In this document: in pieces, positions 29,687-38,660 of the stretch
Numbering within the stretch: position 1 is the stretch's first letter
How the letters are laid out: each line of letters begins with the position of its first letter
NCBI RefSeq assembly: GCF_011045095.1
Contig: NZ_JAALDL010000009.1
Span: 141,016-205,015 of the forward strand
Reading direction: 5' to 3'
Length of the DNA stretch: 64,000 nucleotides
Source: Grimontia sedimenti
Lineage (GTDB): Bacteria > Pseudomonadota > Gammaproteobacteria > Enterobacterales > Vibrionaceae
Translations under genes and position numbers: made by a program
The notes under the pieces: model-generated
Database searches by the model: none
Told to the model about the DNA's origin: nothing
What the model saw: the letters and a program-made list of their open reading frames with translations, nothing else

Positions 29687-30007
29687 TTATCCGACAGTGA
29701 CTGCGGTTCCGCTAACACTCACCATCAACATTCCACCATTGGGGCCGACCACTTCATAATCAAGGTCGATACCCACCACTGCGTTTCCGCCTGCGGCGCG
29801 TGCACGCTCTCTGAGCTCCTCAAATGCAATTTCACGCGCTTTAGCAAGTTCTTGCTCGTAAGCGGCAGAACGCCCGCCAACAATATCGCGAATACTCGCA
29901 AAGATATCTTTGAAAATATTCGCACCTAAGATTGCCTCTCCTACTACTACACCGTGGTAATGCGTGATTTCGTGCCCTTGGATAGTTGGGGTCGTGGTTA
30001 AGATCAT
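29687..30007 (-). CDS. ybjQ: YbjQ family (UPF0145) protein
   Basis: A 106-residue cytoplasmic protein with the family pattern [27 protein letters not shown] and the C-terminal [14 protein letters not shown]. YbjQ proteins form ring oligomers; they are often described as putative heavy-metal-binding, but no activity is established. AAAGGAC lies directly before the ATG. It is transcribed alone, divergently from the DUF2956 gene. Confidence 0.9.
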   Translation of the reverse strand: MILTTTPTIQGHEITHYHGVVVGEAILGANIFKDIFASIRDIVGGRSAAYEQELAKAREIAFEELRERARAAGGNAVVGIDLDYEVVGPNGGMLMVSVSGTAVTVG

Positions 30008-30130
30008 TTGTCCTTTCTCCCTTTTATTGTCATTAGAGGTCTGACACGATTCTCAGATTTTGGTTTCATGGCAGTCCCTTATCATCGGTATAATCGCTTA
30101 CAACGTAATACGGTTAAAGATGAATAAATA

Positions 30131-30466
30131 ATGAGTAATGCAACACCCTCACCGGAGACCCAACAAGAAGCGATGAAGATTGCCAAGGCCACCCAAAAGC
30201 CTGGGCAAACCAAAGAGCAGACAAAACTGATTGCTCAAGGCATCGAGAAAGGGATTGCGCTATACAAAAAACAGCAAAAGGCCAAAGCTCGGGATCGCGA
30301 TAAAGAACGGAAAAAGCAACTCAAGCAAAAACAAGTCGATACCGTATCAATAAACGATGTGACAGAAACCGTTGAACCCGTGTCTACGTCTCGCAATCTT
30401 CTGCCTTGGGGACTCCTGATAGCGAGTTGGGTAGGGTTTGCAGCCTATATACTGAGCAACCAATAA
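30131..30466 (+). CDS. DUF2956 family protein
   Basis: A 111-residue protein with a highly charged, lysine-rich N-terminal part (coiled-coil-like, about residues 35-70) and one C-terminal membrane helix (about 90-108), so it is probably tail-anchored in the inner membrane. The pattern ETQQEAMKIAKATQKPGQTKEQT is that of DUF2956, a family mainly from Vibrionaceae and relatives. Function is unknown. The next gene starts 13 bases later. Confidence 0.82.
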   Translation: MSNATPSPETQQEAMKIAKATQKPGQTKEQTKLIAQGIEKGIALYKKQQKAKARDRDKERKKQLKQKQVDTVSINDVTETVEPVSTSRNLLPWGLLIASWVGFAAYILSNQ

Positions 30467-30479
30467 CAGGGAATATACA

Positions 30480-30917
30480 ATGAAAAAGACGCTCTCATTC
30501 GCCGCTGTCGGCGTAGCAATGATAGTCACACTCGGATGCGCACAAGGAGAAGACGCAGTGACCGATAAATCTCTTACCCCATGTGGCGACAAACCAAACT
30601 GTGTCTCTACACATGACCCACGTGAAGATTTCAACGTTGCGCCATTCGAGTTGGCAGAAGGTGCTTCGATAGCACCCATTCTGGAAGTCGCGCTCAGCAT
30701 GCCAGGCACTCGTATTGGCGATCAGGAGCCTGGCTATGTGCGTGTTGAGAGCGTCAGTAAAATCATGCGTTTCGTGGATGACCTGGAACTCCGTATCGAT
30801 GGCGACCAGCTGATAGTCCGTTCTGAATCACGCGTTGGGTACTCTGACTTTGGCGTAAACCGAAAACGCGTTGAAGCGTTAAGAGCAGCGCTTAAGGAAA
30901 AAGGACTCATCAAGTAA
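30480..30917 (+). CDS. DUF1499 family lipoprotein
   Basis: A 145-residue protein with a lipoprotein signal (VTLGCAQGE, cysteine at residue 20) and the DUF1499 core (CGDKPNCVSTHDPRE, PGYVRVESVSKIMRFVDDLEL, RVGYSDFGVNRKRVEAL). It should be membrane-attached in the periplasm. Function is unknown. The MmcQ/YjbR gene starts at the base after its stop codon, so the two are cotranscribed. Confidence 0.88.
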   Translation: MKKTLSFAAVGVAMIVTLGCAQGEDAVTDKSLTPCGDKPNCVSTHDPREDFNVAPFELAEGASIAPILEVALSMPGTRIGDQEPGYVRVESVSKIMRFVDDLELRIDGDQLIVRSESRVGYSDFGVNRKRVEALRAALKEKGLIK

Positions 30918-31274
30918 ATGGACATCCCGGCACTCAAGGCACACTGCGCATCACTGGTGGGTATCCGTCATGATGTAAAGTGGGGTGGCGTTGATGTATA
31001 CAGCGTGCACCAGACTAAGATGGTTTGCATTTTCTACGATGGAGAGAAGATGGCCTGCAAAGTGCCGGAAGATTTGTTCATTATGATGGCGGAGATCCCG
31101 GATTGCCGTCCGGCACCGCACCTGGCTAGGGCTGGGTGGATAGAATTTGGCAAAAACTGCCCTCTGCCAACGGAGGAAATAGAGAATATCATTTCCCGTT
31201 CCTGGCATCTGGTAGTAGATAAACTGCCCAAGTACGTTCAGAAATCACTAAGGCCAGTTCACGCCGAAGCCTGA
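30918..31274 (+). CDS. MmcQ/YjbR family protein
   Basis: A 118-residue protein of the MmcQ/YjbR fold (HDVKWGGVDVYSVHQTKMVC, CKVPEDLFIMMAE, GWIEFG). Some members are annotated as DNA-binding because of the fold; no activity is shown. Its ATG directly follows the DUF1499 stop. A strong terminator closes the DUF2956-DUF1499-MmcQ run. Confidence 0.85.
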   Translation: MDIPALKAHCASLVGIRHDVKWGGVDVYSVHQTKMVCIFYDGEKMACKVPEDLFIMMAEIPDCRPAPHLARAGWIEFGKNCPLPTEEIENIISRSWHLVVDKLPKYVQKSLRPVHAEA

Positions 31275-31314
31275 AAACAAAAAACGCAGACTCGTTAGCT
31301 GCGTTTTTTGTTTT
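31274..31314. terminator. Bidirectional terminator, MmcQ/winged-helix gene
   Basis: Perfect 16-bp stem AAAACAAAAAACGCAG / CTGCGTTTTTTGTTTT with a 9-base loop, between convergent genes. The right arm overlaps the stop of the minus-strand gene ending at 31313. Confidence 0.92.
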
Positions 31315-31594
31315 ATACCGTAAGCGTTCCCATAATGTCCTGTTTACGGTCTTCAACCCACTCACGCTTGAACGGGCCCCAGTCAGTCAGTCGGTAATAT
31401 CCGTCATTATGGCGGCGTCCATCCTGAATGAATGACAATTCAATACCAAGACCTGCCAGTGATTTGATCACGTCCTGAATCGTGCGACGTGGCCAGCCCG
31501 TGGCTTCAATTAAACGCGGAACGTTCGGGCGCTCCATTTCTTCAACCAAAAAAGCGAGATACAGTCTTCTTGCAAAAACCGGATTCAGTTCCAT
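31313..31594 (-). CDS. Winged-helix DNA-binding protein
   Basis: A 93-residue protein whose sequence RLIEATGWPRRTIQDVIKSL reads as a winged helix-turn-helix, followed by a wing-like segment (QDGRRHNDGYYRLTDWGP). It is likely a small transcription regulator, but its targets are unknown. GGAGG lies five bases before the ATG. It is transcribed alone. Confidence 0.72.
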   Translation of the reverse strand: MELNPVFARRLYLAFLVEEMERPNVPRLIEATGWPRRTIQDVIKSLAGLGIELSFIQDGRRHNDGYYRLTDWGPFKREWVEDRKQDIMGTLTV

Positions 31595-31697
31595 TGAGAC
31601 CTCCTAATATGACTGCTTTCCATTATTCAATGAATTGCAAAGGAGGTATTGCGCTTGATCAAATTGAACGCCTATTCATCAGCATGTCGTTTGCTCG

Positions 31698-31994
31698 TTA
31701 GCGCTCGCCACACCATGCACCTTGAATTGCATTGATCAGGTTTTCCACTTTGCCACCTGCAATGCGGTAAAACACTGATTGCGACTCCTTGCGTGTCTCA
31801 ACTAATCCCGCTTGTCGCAACACAGTGAGGTGCTGGGAAAAAGCAGACTGACTCAAGGCACTGTTCTCAAGAAGGCTCGAGACATTTTTCTCCCCCTCCC
31901 GCAACTGACAGAGCACCATCAACCTTTCCGGGTGTGCGAGAATTCTCAGCACTTTGGCCGCCTCATTGGCTTGTTGTTGAAGTTCTTTACCCAT
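31698..31994 (-). CDS. ArsR-family transcriptional repressor (redox/sulfide type)
   Basis: A 98-residue winged-helix repressor. The core ILAHPERLMVLCQLREGEKN, then SALSQSAFSQHLTVLRQAGL (recognition helix) and ESQSVFYRIAGGKV, is that of the HlyU/BigR/YgaV group. Two cysteines, in MVLCQL and near the end (AWCGE), occupy the positions of the thiol pair that senses persulfides or oxidants in that group; metal-binding ArsR motifs (CVCD type) are absent. I use ATG 31994; a TTG at 32003 is also possible. An 18-base inverted repeat lies just upstream, suggesting autoregulation. No sulfide-oxidising gene is adjacent, so its regulon is elsewhere. Confidence 0.85.
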   Translation of the reverse strand: MGKELQQQANEAAKVLRILAHPERLMVLCQLREGEKNVSSLLENSALSQSAFSQHLTVLRQAGLVETRKESQSVFYRIAGGKVENLINAIQGAWCGER

Positions 31995-32013
31995 TACTGA
32001 CAAACACCCTTTA

Positions 32014-32031
32014 AATTAGACTTATCTAATT
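32014..32031 (-). promoter_or_regulatory. Candidate ArsR operator
   Basis: AATTAGA, 4 bases, TCTAATT: a perfect 7-base inverted repeat about 20 bases upstream of the ArsR-family gene. AT-rich dyads of this size are the usual operators of the family. Confidence 0.5.
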
Positions 32032-32198
32032 AATTTACATCAGAATTCACTAATGTAGAAATTTTGAATGAAATTGATTTATGAAGCTATTCGAATAGAA
32101 GTTAATTCAATGATAGGTGAAGTCGCTTCACGCCTTGCTTTCAACACTTCGCAATGTCAATCTAGCACCCTCGACGTAGCACTATGAGGAAACAGTGA

Positions 32199-32549
32199 AT
32201 GACCACAATGGTTTACGGGATTAAGAATTGCGACACCATCAAGAAAGCGCTGAAGTGGCTTGATGCGGAAGGCAAACCGTACACGTTTCATGACTACCGT
32301 AAAGACGGTATCGATCAGGAAATGTTGAAGCAATTTGTGGAAAAGCTGGGGTGGGAAGCACTGGTCAACAAACGTGGCACCACCTTCCGTGCACTGTCAG
32401 AAGAGCAAAAAAACAATCTGGATGAATCCAACGCCATCGCGCTGATGCTGATTCATCCTGCGATGATTAAACGCCCTCTTCTGGTTCACAACGACACGTA
32501 CCATCTCGGCTTCAAAGCTACAGAATACGAAACCATATTTAGCAAATAA
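32199..32549 (+). CDS. yffB: ArsC/Spx-like reductase YffB
   Basis: A 116-residue thioredoxin-fold protein of the ArsC/Spx superfamily. KNCDTIKKALKWL holds the single N-terminal cysteine, and NKRGTTFRAL and HPAMIKRPLLV are the shared ArsC blocks. YffB of E. coli binds glutathione; a thiol-reductase role is likely but the substrate is unknown. GAGGAAAC precedes the ATG. It lies 31 bases upstream of dapE, the same pairing as in E. coli. Confidence 0.9.
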   Translation: MTTMVYGIKNCDTIKKALKWLDAEGKPYTFHDYRKDGIDQEMLKQFVEKLGWEALVNKRGTTFRALSEEQKNNLDESNAIALMLIHPAMIKRPLLVHNDTYHLGFKATEYETIFSK

Positions 32550-32580
32550 CACCGATTAGAGTAAAAGGACACACAACCCC

Positions 32581-33717
32581 ATGACAGACAGTGCGGTATT
32601 GTCTCTGGCCAAGGAATTAATAGGCCGTCCATCCGTGACTCCAGAAGATGAAGGATGTCAGGAACTGATGATCGAGCGCCTCGAAGCGCTAGGATTCAAA
32701 ATTGAACGTATGGTGTTTGAAGACACCACCAACCTTTGGGCTCGTCGCGGCACGGAAGGCCCACTGTTTGCGTTTGCAGGCCACACCGATGTGGTGCCTG
32801 CAGGCCCGCTAGAGCAGTGGAAAACGCCGCCTTTTGAACCGACGATCGTAGACGGTTACCTGCATGGACGCGGCGCGGCAGACATGAAAGGCTCACTGGC
32901 CGCGATGGTTGTTGCCACCGAACGCTTTATCGCAGAAAACCCAGACCATAAAGGCTCACTGGCTTTTCTCATTACCTCTGATGAGGAAGGTCCGTTTATC
33001 AACGGAACGACCCGTGTCGTAGACACCCTGATGGCGCGTGATGAAATCATCGACATGTGCATTGTGGGTGAACCAAGCAGCACCAGCGCAGTGGGTGATG
33101 TGGTGAAAAACGGTCGTCGCGGCTCACTGACGGGTGATGTCACTTTCAAAGGCATCCAGGGCCACGTTGCCTACCCGCACCTTGCGAAAAATCCGGTTCA
33201 TCTGGCGCTGCCAGCACTGGCAGAACTGACCAGCGTTCAGTGGGATGAAGGTAACGCCTACTTCCCGCCAACCAGCCTGCAAATTCCAAACGTCGCGGCA
33301 GGAACAGGTGCAAGTAATGTGGTTCCAGGTGAATTCCACGTCCAGTTCAACTTGCGCTACAGCACCGAATTGACCGCGCAGGACATCGAAACCCGCACTC
33401 ACGCTATCTTCGACTCGCACGGTCTGGACTACGATATCAAATGGACCTACAACGGTTTGCCGTTCCTGACAGATGCCGGTTCTTTGCTTGATGCTGTCGT
33501 TGAAGCCGTGGACGAAGTGAACAGCGAGAAGCCTCAGCTTCTCACCACGGGCGGTACTTCGGACGGTCGCTTTATCGCGCAAATGGGCGGTCAGGTTATT
33601 GAGCTGGGCCCAGTCAACGCCACCATCCACAAAGTGAATGAGTGTGTGAAGATTGATGATCTCGAAAAACTGACGGACATGTACCAGAAGGTACTGGAGA
33701 AAGTGCTGGCAAAATGA
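32581..33717 (+). CDS. dapE: Succinyl-diaminopimelate desuccinylase
   Basis: Zinc enzyme of the lysine and peptidoglycan-precursor pathway; hydrolyses N-succinyl-L,L-diaminopimelate. The 378-residue M20-family protein has [13 protein letters not shown] (metal histidine), [16 protein letters not shown] (bridging aspartate) and [12 protein letters not shown] (catalytic and metal glutamates). It overlaps the next gene by four bases (ATGA), so the two are coupled. Confidence 0.96.
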   Translation: MTDSAVLSLAKELIGRPSVTPEDEGCQELMIERLEALGFKIERMVFEDTTNLWARRGTEGPLFAFAGHTDVVPAGPLEQWKTPPFEPTIVDGYLHGRGAADMKGSLAAMVVATERFIAENPDHKGSLAFLITSDEEGPFINGTTRVVDTLMARDEIIDMCIVGEPSSTSAVGDVVKNGRRGSLTGDVTFKGIQGHVAYPHLAKNPVHLALPALAELTSVQWDEGNAYFPPTSLQIPNVAAGTGASNVVPGEFHVQFNLRYSTELTAQDIETRTHAIFDSHGLDYDIKWTYNGLPFLTDAGSLLDAVVEAVDEVNSEKPQLLTTGGTSDGRFIAQMGGQVIELGPVNATIHKVNECVKIDDLEKLTDMYQKVLEKVLAK

Positions 33718-34385
33718 GTTGGACCCTTTCATCACTGACAGGACAATCGCAAGATCATCTGTGCTCTCTAACCGATGGTCTGCTGCATAAAGACGTTCAG
33801 GCGGATTTCTTAGCTCTGCAGAGCGCTGCAGAAACAGCCGGCTTTGAACTCACTATTGCCAGCAGCTTTCGTGATTTTAGCCGCCAGCAGATGATATGGG
33901 ACAACAAGTTCAATGGCCTACGCCCCATGCTTGATGGCGACGGAAACACTTTGGATGCCAGCCAGCTCAGTGATGACGATAAAGTCCGGGCTATTTTGCG
34001 GTGGTCAGCCTTGCCGGGAGCAAGCCGTCATCACTGGGGCACCGATATAGACATCTATGCCAGAAACCTCTTGCCTGAAGGTGTTTCCATCCAACTTGAA
34101 CCTTGGGAATACCTTACCGGACACCAAAAGCCTTTCTTTGATTGGCTGTTGGCTAACATGAAAACGCACAGCTTTTACCTGCCTTATCGTGAAGATAGAG
34201 GCGGTGTGGCATTTGAGCCCTGGCATATCAGCCACATCCCAACCACGCAAGGGGCGCTGGATATCCTCACGCCGCAGGCACTGCGCACCGCGATCGCATC
34301 TTCTGACATTGCCGGGCGGGAAACTGTCCTAAACCTGCTGGATTGGATATATTCTCAATACGTCTCGAACGTGTGCGAGGTCTGA
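33714..34385 (+). CDS. M15-family D-alanyl-D-alanine carboxypeptidase-like protein
   Basis: A 223-residue zinc peptidase of the VanY/M15B type. The zinc motifs are [12 protein letters not shown] (SxHxxGxxxD) and FEPWHISH (ExWH). It should trim the terminal D-alanine of peptidoglycan stem peptides. No signal peptide is evident, which is odd for a wall enzyme. Its start overlaps the dapE stop, linking precursor synthesis with wall processing. A DUF2897 gene follows after two bases. Confidence 0.88.
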   Translation: MSWTLSSLTGQSQDHLCSLTDGLLHKDVQADFLALQSAAETAGFELTIASSFRDFSRQQMIWDNKFNGLRPMLDGDGNTLDASQLSDDDKVRAILRWSALPGASRHHWGTDIDIYARNLLPEGVSIQLEPWEYLTGHQKPFFDWLLANMKTHSFYLPYREDRGGVAFEPWHISHIPTTQGALDILTPQALRTAIASSDIAGRETVLNLLDWIYSQYVSNVCEV

Positions 34386-34387
34386 GC

Positions 34388-34597
34388 ATGGATATACTCA
34401 CCAATCCCTACGTGATCATCTTTATTGTGGTCGCCGTTGTGGTCAGCAACATCATGGCACTGAAATACACGGCCAATGCCAAATTCGGTATGAAGCAAAA
34501 GCCTAAACCAAAAGATGAAGACCAAAGCAACGAGCAAAAGAAAGAGCGAAAACCTTACGATGATGAGGATGACGACGACAAATCGTCTTTCTGGTGA
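34388..34597 (+). CDS. DUF2897 family small membrane protein
   Basis: A 69-residue protein with one N-terminal membrane helix (about residues 7-27) and a cytoplasmic tail that is first lysine-rich and then a run of Asp/Glu (YDDEDDDDKSS). The ATG at 34388 is preceded by GAGGTC. The architecture and position match the DUF2897 family of Vibrionaceae and recall E. coli YpfN in the same neighbourhood. Function is unknown. Confidence 0.8.
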   Translation: MDILTNPYVIIFIVVAVVVSNIMALKYTANAKFGMKQKPKPKDEDQSNEQKKERKPYDDEDDDDKSSFW

Positions 34598-34605
34598 TCG
34601 ATAGC

Positions 34606-34629
34606 GGCGACCACAGGGTCGCCTTTTTT
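34606..34629 (+). terminator. Terminator after the dapE operon
   Basis: GGCGACC, loop ACAG, GGTCGCC then TTTTTT; nine bases after the DUF2897 stop. Confidence 0.92.
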
Positions 34630-34645
34630 CTGTAGGAAACTTTTT

Positions 34646-34661
34646 GCGCAAACGTTTGCGT
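34646..34661 (+). promoter_or_regulatory. PurR box upstream of purC
   Basis: GCGCAAACGTTTGCGT fits the PurR operator consensus (ANGCAANCGNTTNCNT) in all but the first base and is nearly a perfect palindrome. It lies 145 bases upstream of purC, just before a possible promoter (GTAACA, 18 bases, TATCAT at 34691). Purine repression of purC is the expected outcome. Confidence 0.85.
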
Positions 34662-34805
34662 TTTCGGTAACAGCCCCTGTTCAGTTCTGGTATCATGCAA
34701 GGCGTTTGGAGGGTGAGAGTCAGGAAGTCGCCGCTCTCACCGCATAGAATGTTGTCTTGCCAGTGACGAAGCCTCGTCCGGCCACTTTTAGATAGGAATG
34801 TCTCA

Positions 34806-35909
34806 ATGAGCCTTGCGGATCAAGTTCTCGCCGTTAACGACGATCTTCCCATTCGTACCCACCAACCTGTTCATAGCGGTAAAGTCCGCTCTGTCTACTG
34901 GCTGACAGAAGAAGACAGTAAACGTCTTATTCAGGAAAAAGGCTATGATGTTGCCCCTGATGCGCCACTGGCCATTATGGTGATCAGTGACCGTATCTCC
35001 GCGTTTGATTGTATCTGGCATGCCGAAGGCGGTCTGAAAGGTGTCCCTGGCAAAGGCGCTGCACTGAATGCCATTTCCAACCATTGGTTCCGCTTGTTCA
35101 AGGAAAATGGCCTGGCAGACAGTCATATTCTTGATATTCCCCACCCATTCGTCTGGATTGTTCAAAAAGCCAAACCCGTTATGATTGAAGCGATTTGCCG
35201 CAAATACATCACAGGTTCCATGTGGCGAGCCTACGCAAAAGGCGAGCGTGAATTCTGCGGCATTGAATTGCCTGAAGGACTCGAAAAAGACAAAGCCTTG
35301 CCAGAGCTTCTGATCACACCATCGACTAAAGGTATTTTGCGCGGCATTCCAGGTGTGCCTGAAGCGGATGACGTAAACATCACCCGCAAGAACATCGAAG
35401 ACAACTTCGCTGCATTTAACTTCTCATCTGCCGATGACATTGCACGATACGAAACCTTGCTTAAAGAAGGTTTCAGTGTGATCAGCAATGCACTGGAAGC
35501 AATTGACCAAACCTTTGTCGACACCAAGTTTGAGTTTGGTTATGTCACTGATGCGGCAGGTAAAGAAAAGCTCATCTACATGGATGAAGTGGGTACACCG
35601 GATTCTTCACGTATTTGGGACACCAAGGAATACGAGGCTGGCAATATCGTGGAAAACTCCAAAGAAGGCTTCCGCCAGTTCCTGCTGAACTATTTCCCTG
35701 ATCCAGACATTCTGCTTAACAAAGAACGTATGCCAGAGCGTGAAGCTTTAGCACGCGATAACGACCTGCCCGTTGAAGCGCTTATGGACATTTCGCGCAC
35801 CTACATTGGTATTGCAGAGAAAATCACTGGCGCACCGATTCATCTGAGTGACAACCCGAAACAGGAAATCATTGATATCCTGAAAGAAGAATACGGTTTA
35901 ATCGACTGA
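34806..35909 (+). CDS. purC: SAICAR synthetase (PurC)
   Basis: Condenses carboxyaminoimidazole ribotide with aspartate, using ATP, in purine synthesis. The 367-residue protein is the long form found in vibrios rather than the ~237-residue enteric form. Core motifs include [39 protein letters not shown] and [14 protein letters not shown]. It is monocistronic and convergent with bamC. Confidence 0.95.
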   Translation: MSLADQVLAVNDDLPIRTHQPVHSGKVRSVYWLTEEDSKRLIQEKGYDVAPDAPLAIMVISDRISAFDCIWHAEGGLKGVPGKGAALNAISNHWFRLFKENGLADSHILDIPHPFVWIVQKAKPVMIEAICRKYITGSMWRAYAKGEREFCGIELPEGLEKDKALPELLITPSTKGILRGIPGVPEADDVNITRKNIEDNFAAFNFSSADDIARYETLLKEGFSVISNALEAIDQTFVDTKFEFGYVTDAAGKEKLIYMDEVGTPDSSRIWDTKEYEAGNIVENSKEGFRQFLLNYFPDPDILLNKERMPEREALARDNDLPVEALMDISRTYIGIAEKITGAPIHLSDNPKQEIIDILKEEYGLID

Positions 35910-35933
35910 TCCCTAACAAATCGACAGACAAAA

Positions 35934-35959
35934 AAAGAGGACGCCAAGGCGTCCTCTTT
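35934..35959. terminator. Bidirectional terminator, purC/bamC
   Basis: AAAGAGGACGCC / GGCGTCCTCTTT, 12-base arms around AA (about 11 bp form), between the convergent purC and bamC genes. Confidence 0.9.
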
Positions 35960-35975
35960 CTCGTTCTGTACAGGC

Positions 35976-37001
35976 TTATTGGTTATTCAAACGCTCTACA
36001 GCCGCAGTGAATGCCGGCGCCATACCTGCCAACACATCTTCACTTACAGGCTTGCCTGAACTGTCCGTCACGTTAATTGACGTACGGTTACCCAAGTCCC
36101 CCAATAGGATGTTGTAGTTCTTCTTGCTGAGTTGCAGTGGCAACACACCAATTTCTTCCCAGAACTCGTCGTCCGGAGACTTGTATTCCACACTCAGCGT
36201 ACCTTGTGAACGGTTTCGGTCTTCGATAGTAAAGCCAAGCTCACTCAGCATGTTCGGGAAACGCTCCCAGAACACTTCGTAAGGCGCACGGGCAATAATC
36301 ACCGGTGAACCACCACGGTCTTTACCCAGGCTTATTGGGATGTTCTTCACCAACTCCAATGCACGCAGGCGCGCTTCTTCACGCAGGTCGGCATCATAGC
36401 GGGCAGTGATCATGTTGGTCATCTGTGCGTTGTAGCGATCACGTGATGCCTGAGTCAGGTTATCTGGCGAGCCGTTGCGTTTCCATTCCACCATTTCGAT
36501 ATGGAAACCCTGACGGCCACGATCTTGAGTAGGCTTCACGACATAGCGGCTTTCAATGACTTCTTCGTCTTCATCAATCGTCCACACTAACCAGTCAGTC
36601 TCAATGCCATCCGGTGAGGAGGTACGAACCGGGATCTGGGAGTTAGCGACCATATCTTCAATGGTTGACCAAAGACGCTGAGCTTGATCTTCACGAGGCA
36701 TCCACACGGTGACACCTTGTCTGTCACGCTCATACCGCGCACCAGGGATCAATTCGAGAATTTGCTGAGGAGGGCGAATATCAATATCACGACCTACCGG
36801 GCCTTGGAAATCATTAGCTGGAATGCGGTAAGCACCGGAAAACTCAGGCTGCTGATCAGGAAGGTTTTTCCAATCTGACAGCGGTGGTGTTTCAAGGTAT
36901 TTAAAATCATCCGACGCCTGACGGCGCGAATCAGCGCTCGAGCAGGCCGCCAACATGGCGACCATCACAGCACTCAAGCCGAACTTAAAAACAGGTTTCA
37001 T
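35976..37001 (-). CDS. bamC: Outer membrane assembly lipoprotein BamC
   Basis: Lipoprotein of the BAM complex that folds beta-barrels into the outer membrane. The 341-residue precursor has a lipobox MLAACSSADS (cysteine at residue 20), the unstructured N-terminal segment that binds BamD, and two helix-grip domains (about 100-215 and 225-341). It lies 18 bases downstream of dapA on the same strand, the same order as E. coli dapA-bamC. It should supply barrel assembly for the porins described above. Confidence 0.93.
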   Translation of the reverse strand: MKPVFKFGLSAVMVAMLAACSSADSRRQASDDFKYLETPPLSDWKNLPDQQPEFSGAYRIPANDFQGPVGRDIDIRPPQQILELIPGARYERDRQGVTVWMPREDQAQRLWSTIEDMVANSQIPVRTSSPDGIETDWLVWTIDEDEEVIESRYVVKPTQDRGRQGFHIEMVEWKRNGSPDNLTQASRDRYNAQMTNMITARYDADLREEARLRALELVKNIPISLGKDRGGSPVIIARAPYEVFWERFPNMLSELGFTIEDRNRSQGTLSVEYKSPDDEFWEEIGVLPLQLSKKNYNILLGDLGNRTSINVTDSSGKPVSEDVLAGMAPAFTAAVERLNNQ

Positions 37002-37019
37002 TAAAACTCCAAAGAAGCG

Positions 37020-37898
37020 TTACAGCACGCCTGCATCTACAAGAGCCTGCTTCACTTTAGGCTGCAGTTTCGCATCCAAAGTGGTCAGCGGCAGACGCAG
37101 TGTTCCGTCCGCAATCAAGCCCATTTCATGCAATGCCCACTTCACTGGAATTGGGTTCGCTTCAACGAAAAGATCAGTGTGCAGAGGCATTATCTTCTCA
37201 TTGATTGAACGGGCTTCGTCCATTTCTCCTGCCAGCGCCAGTTTGATCATTTTTGCCATTTGCGCAGCAGCAATGTTGTTGGTTACTGAAATCACGCCAT
37301 GGCCACCAGCGGCAACAAAATCCAGGCCAGTGAGATCATCACCACTCAGTAAGATAAAATCTTCGCCACAAAGTTCACGGTGAATGCGAACGCGGTCCAA
37401 ATCACCAGTTGCATCTTTGATACCAATAATGTTTTCAAACTCAGAAAGACGTGCGACAGTCTCAGGCAACATGTCAGCGACAGTGCGACCTGGTACGTTG
37501 TACAGAATCTGTGGAAGTTCGCTCGACTCAGAGATAGCTTTGAAATGCTGGTACAGACCTTCCTGAGAAGGTTTGTTGTAGTAAGGCACTACACTCAGAC
37601 AGCCTGCGATACCAGAACCTGCAAACATTTTGCTGAAGGTAATCGCTTCATGGGTGGCATTTGCACCAGTACCTGCGATGACGGGAATGCGTCCATCGGC
37701 GAATTCGAGTGTCTTCAGAACAATCTTGATATGCTCTTCTACGGTGACAGTGGCAGATTCACCTGTCGTCCCGACAGAGACGATGGCGTCAGTGCCTGCA
37801 TCAACATGAAAATCAACGAGATTTTTCAAACTGGCGTAATCAACTTCACCAGAGCTATCCATAGGCGTGACAAGTGCCACGATACTTCCTGAAAACAT
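37020..37898 (-). CDS. dapA: 4-hydroxy-tetrahydrodipicolinate synthase
   Basis: First enzyme of the diaminopimelate/lysine branch; condenses pyruvate with aspartate semialdehyde. The aldolase-type barrel shows GTTGESATV, the tyrosine in [14 protein letters not shown] and the Schiff-base lysine in [14 protein letters not shown] take ATG 37898 (292 residues, the E. coli length), with GGAG seven bases upstream; the frame is open 19 codons further. It is followed by bamC and divergent from bcp. Confidence 0.96.
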   Translation of the reverse strand: MFSGSIVALVTPMDSSGEVDYASLKNLVDFHVDAGTDAIVSVGTTGESATVTVEEHIKIVLKTLEFADGRIPVIAGTGANATHEAITFSKMFAGSGIAGCLSVVPYYNKPSQEGLYQHFKAISESSELPQILYNVPGRTVADMLPETVARLSEFENIIGIKDATGDLDRVRIHRELCGEDFILLSGDDLTGLDFVAAGGHGVISVTNNIAAAQMAKMIKLALAGEMDEARSINEKIMPLHTDLFVEANPIPVKWALHEMGLIADGTLRLPLTTLDAKLQPKVKQALVDAGVL

Positions 37899-38119
37899 TT
37901 CCATCTCCAAAAACGCGTTTTGACCCATGGTACTTTTGGCGACAGGCAAAAACAAGCACGCAGAGGTGCCTTATACCCTGTGTTTGCGCGGTTGATCACC
38001 GTGAAAATGAACGATATTGTGCGCTTGGACGTATTGCCACTCGCGACATTGATTTATCCGCGTATTTTAACGAGACGCATGCTCATTCGTTGCGACATGA
38101 AAATTAAGAAGGAAGAAAC

Positions 38120-38590
38120 ATGCAAACGCTCGAAGCCGGTGCAGCAGCACCAGAATTCTCGCTGCAAGATCAAAACGGAAACACTGTCTCTTTGAGTCAG
38201 TTCAAAGGCAAAAACAAGGTGTTGGTTTACTTCTACCCGAAGGCAATGACACCGGGTTGCACAACTCAGGCCTGCTCACTGCGTGACAGTAAAGCAGAAC
38301 TGGATGCACTGAACACCGTCGTTCTTGGCCTAAGCCCAGATCCAGTCAAAAAGCTGAAAGGCTTTGAAGAAAAGAAAGAGCTGAACTTCACCCTGCTGAG
38401 TGATGAAGACCACGCTGTTGCCGACGCTTTCGGCGTCTGGGGCCTAAAAAAGTTCATGGGCAAAGAGTACGACGGCATTCACCGTCTGAGCTTCTTGGTC
38501 GATGAGAACGGTGTTATCGAACATGTGTTCAACAAGTTCAAAACCAAAGACCACCATGATGTGGTGATCAACTACCTGAAAGGCGCGTAA
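38120..38590 (+). CDS. bcp: Thioredoxin-dependent peroxiredoxin Bcp
   Basis: Reduces hydrogen peroxide and organic hydroperoxides. The 156-residue protein has the peroxidatic cysteine in KAMTPGCTTQACSLRD and the second cysteine five residues on, as in the PrxQ/Bcp group. Its ATG is preceded by AAGGAAGAAAC. In E. coli gcvR lies between dapA and bcp; here only 220 bases remain and gcvR is absent. A terminator follows. Confidence 0.94.
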   Translation: MQTLEAGAAAPEFSLQDQNGNTVSLSQFKGKNKVLVYFYPKAMTPGCTTQACSLRDSKAELDALNTVVLGLSPDPVKKLKGFEEKKELNFTLLSDEDHAVADAFGVWGLKKFMGKEYDGIHRLSFLVDENGVIEHVFNKFKTKDHHDVVINYLKGA

Positions 38591-38606
38591 GCCCTACAGG
38601 AACGAA

Positions 38607-38629
38607 AAAGGCCGTCAATGACGGCCTTT
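38607..38629. terminator. Terminator between bcp and flavoprotein gene
   Basis: AAAGGCCGTCA / TGACGGCCTTT with one base between, shared by the convergent bcp and the flavoprotein gene ending at 38661. Confidence 0.88.
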
Positions 38630-38660
38630 GCTGTTTCTGCGACTAACGCACCTATGGTCG

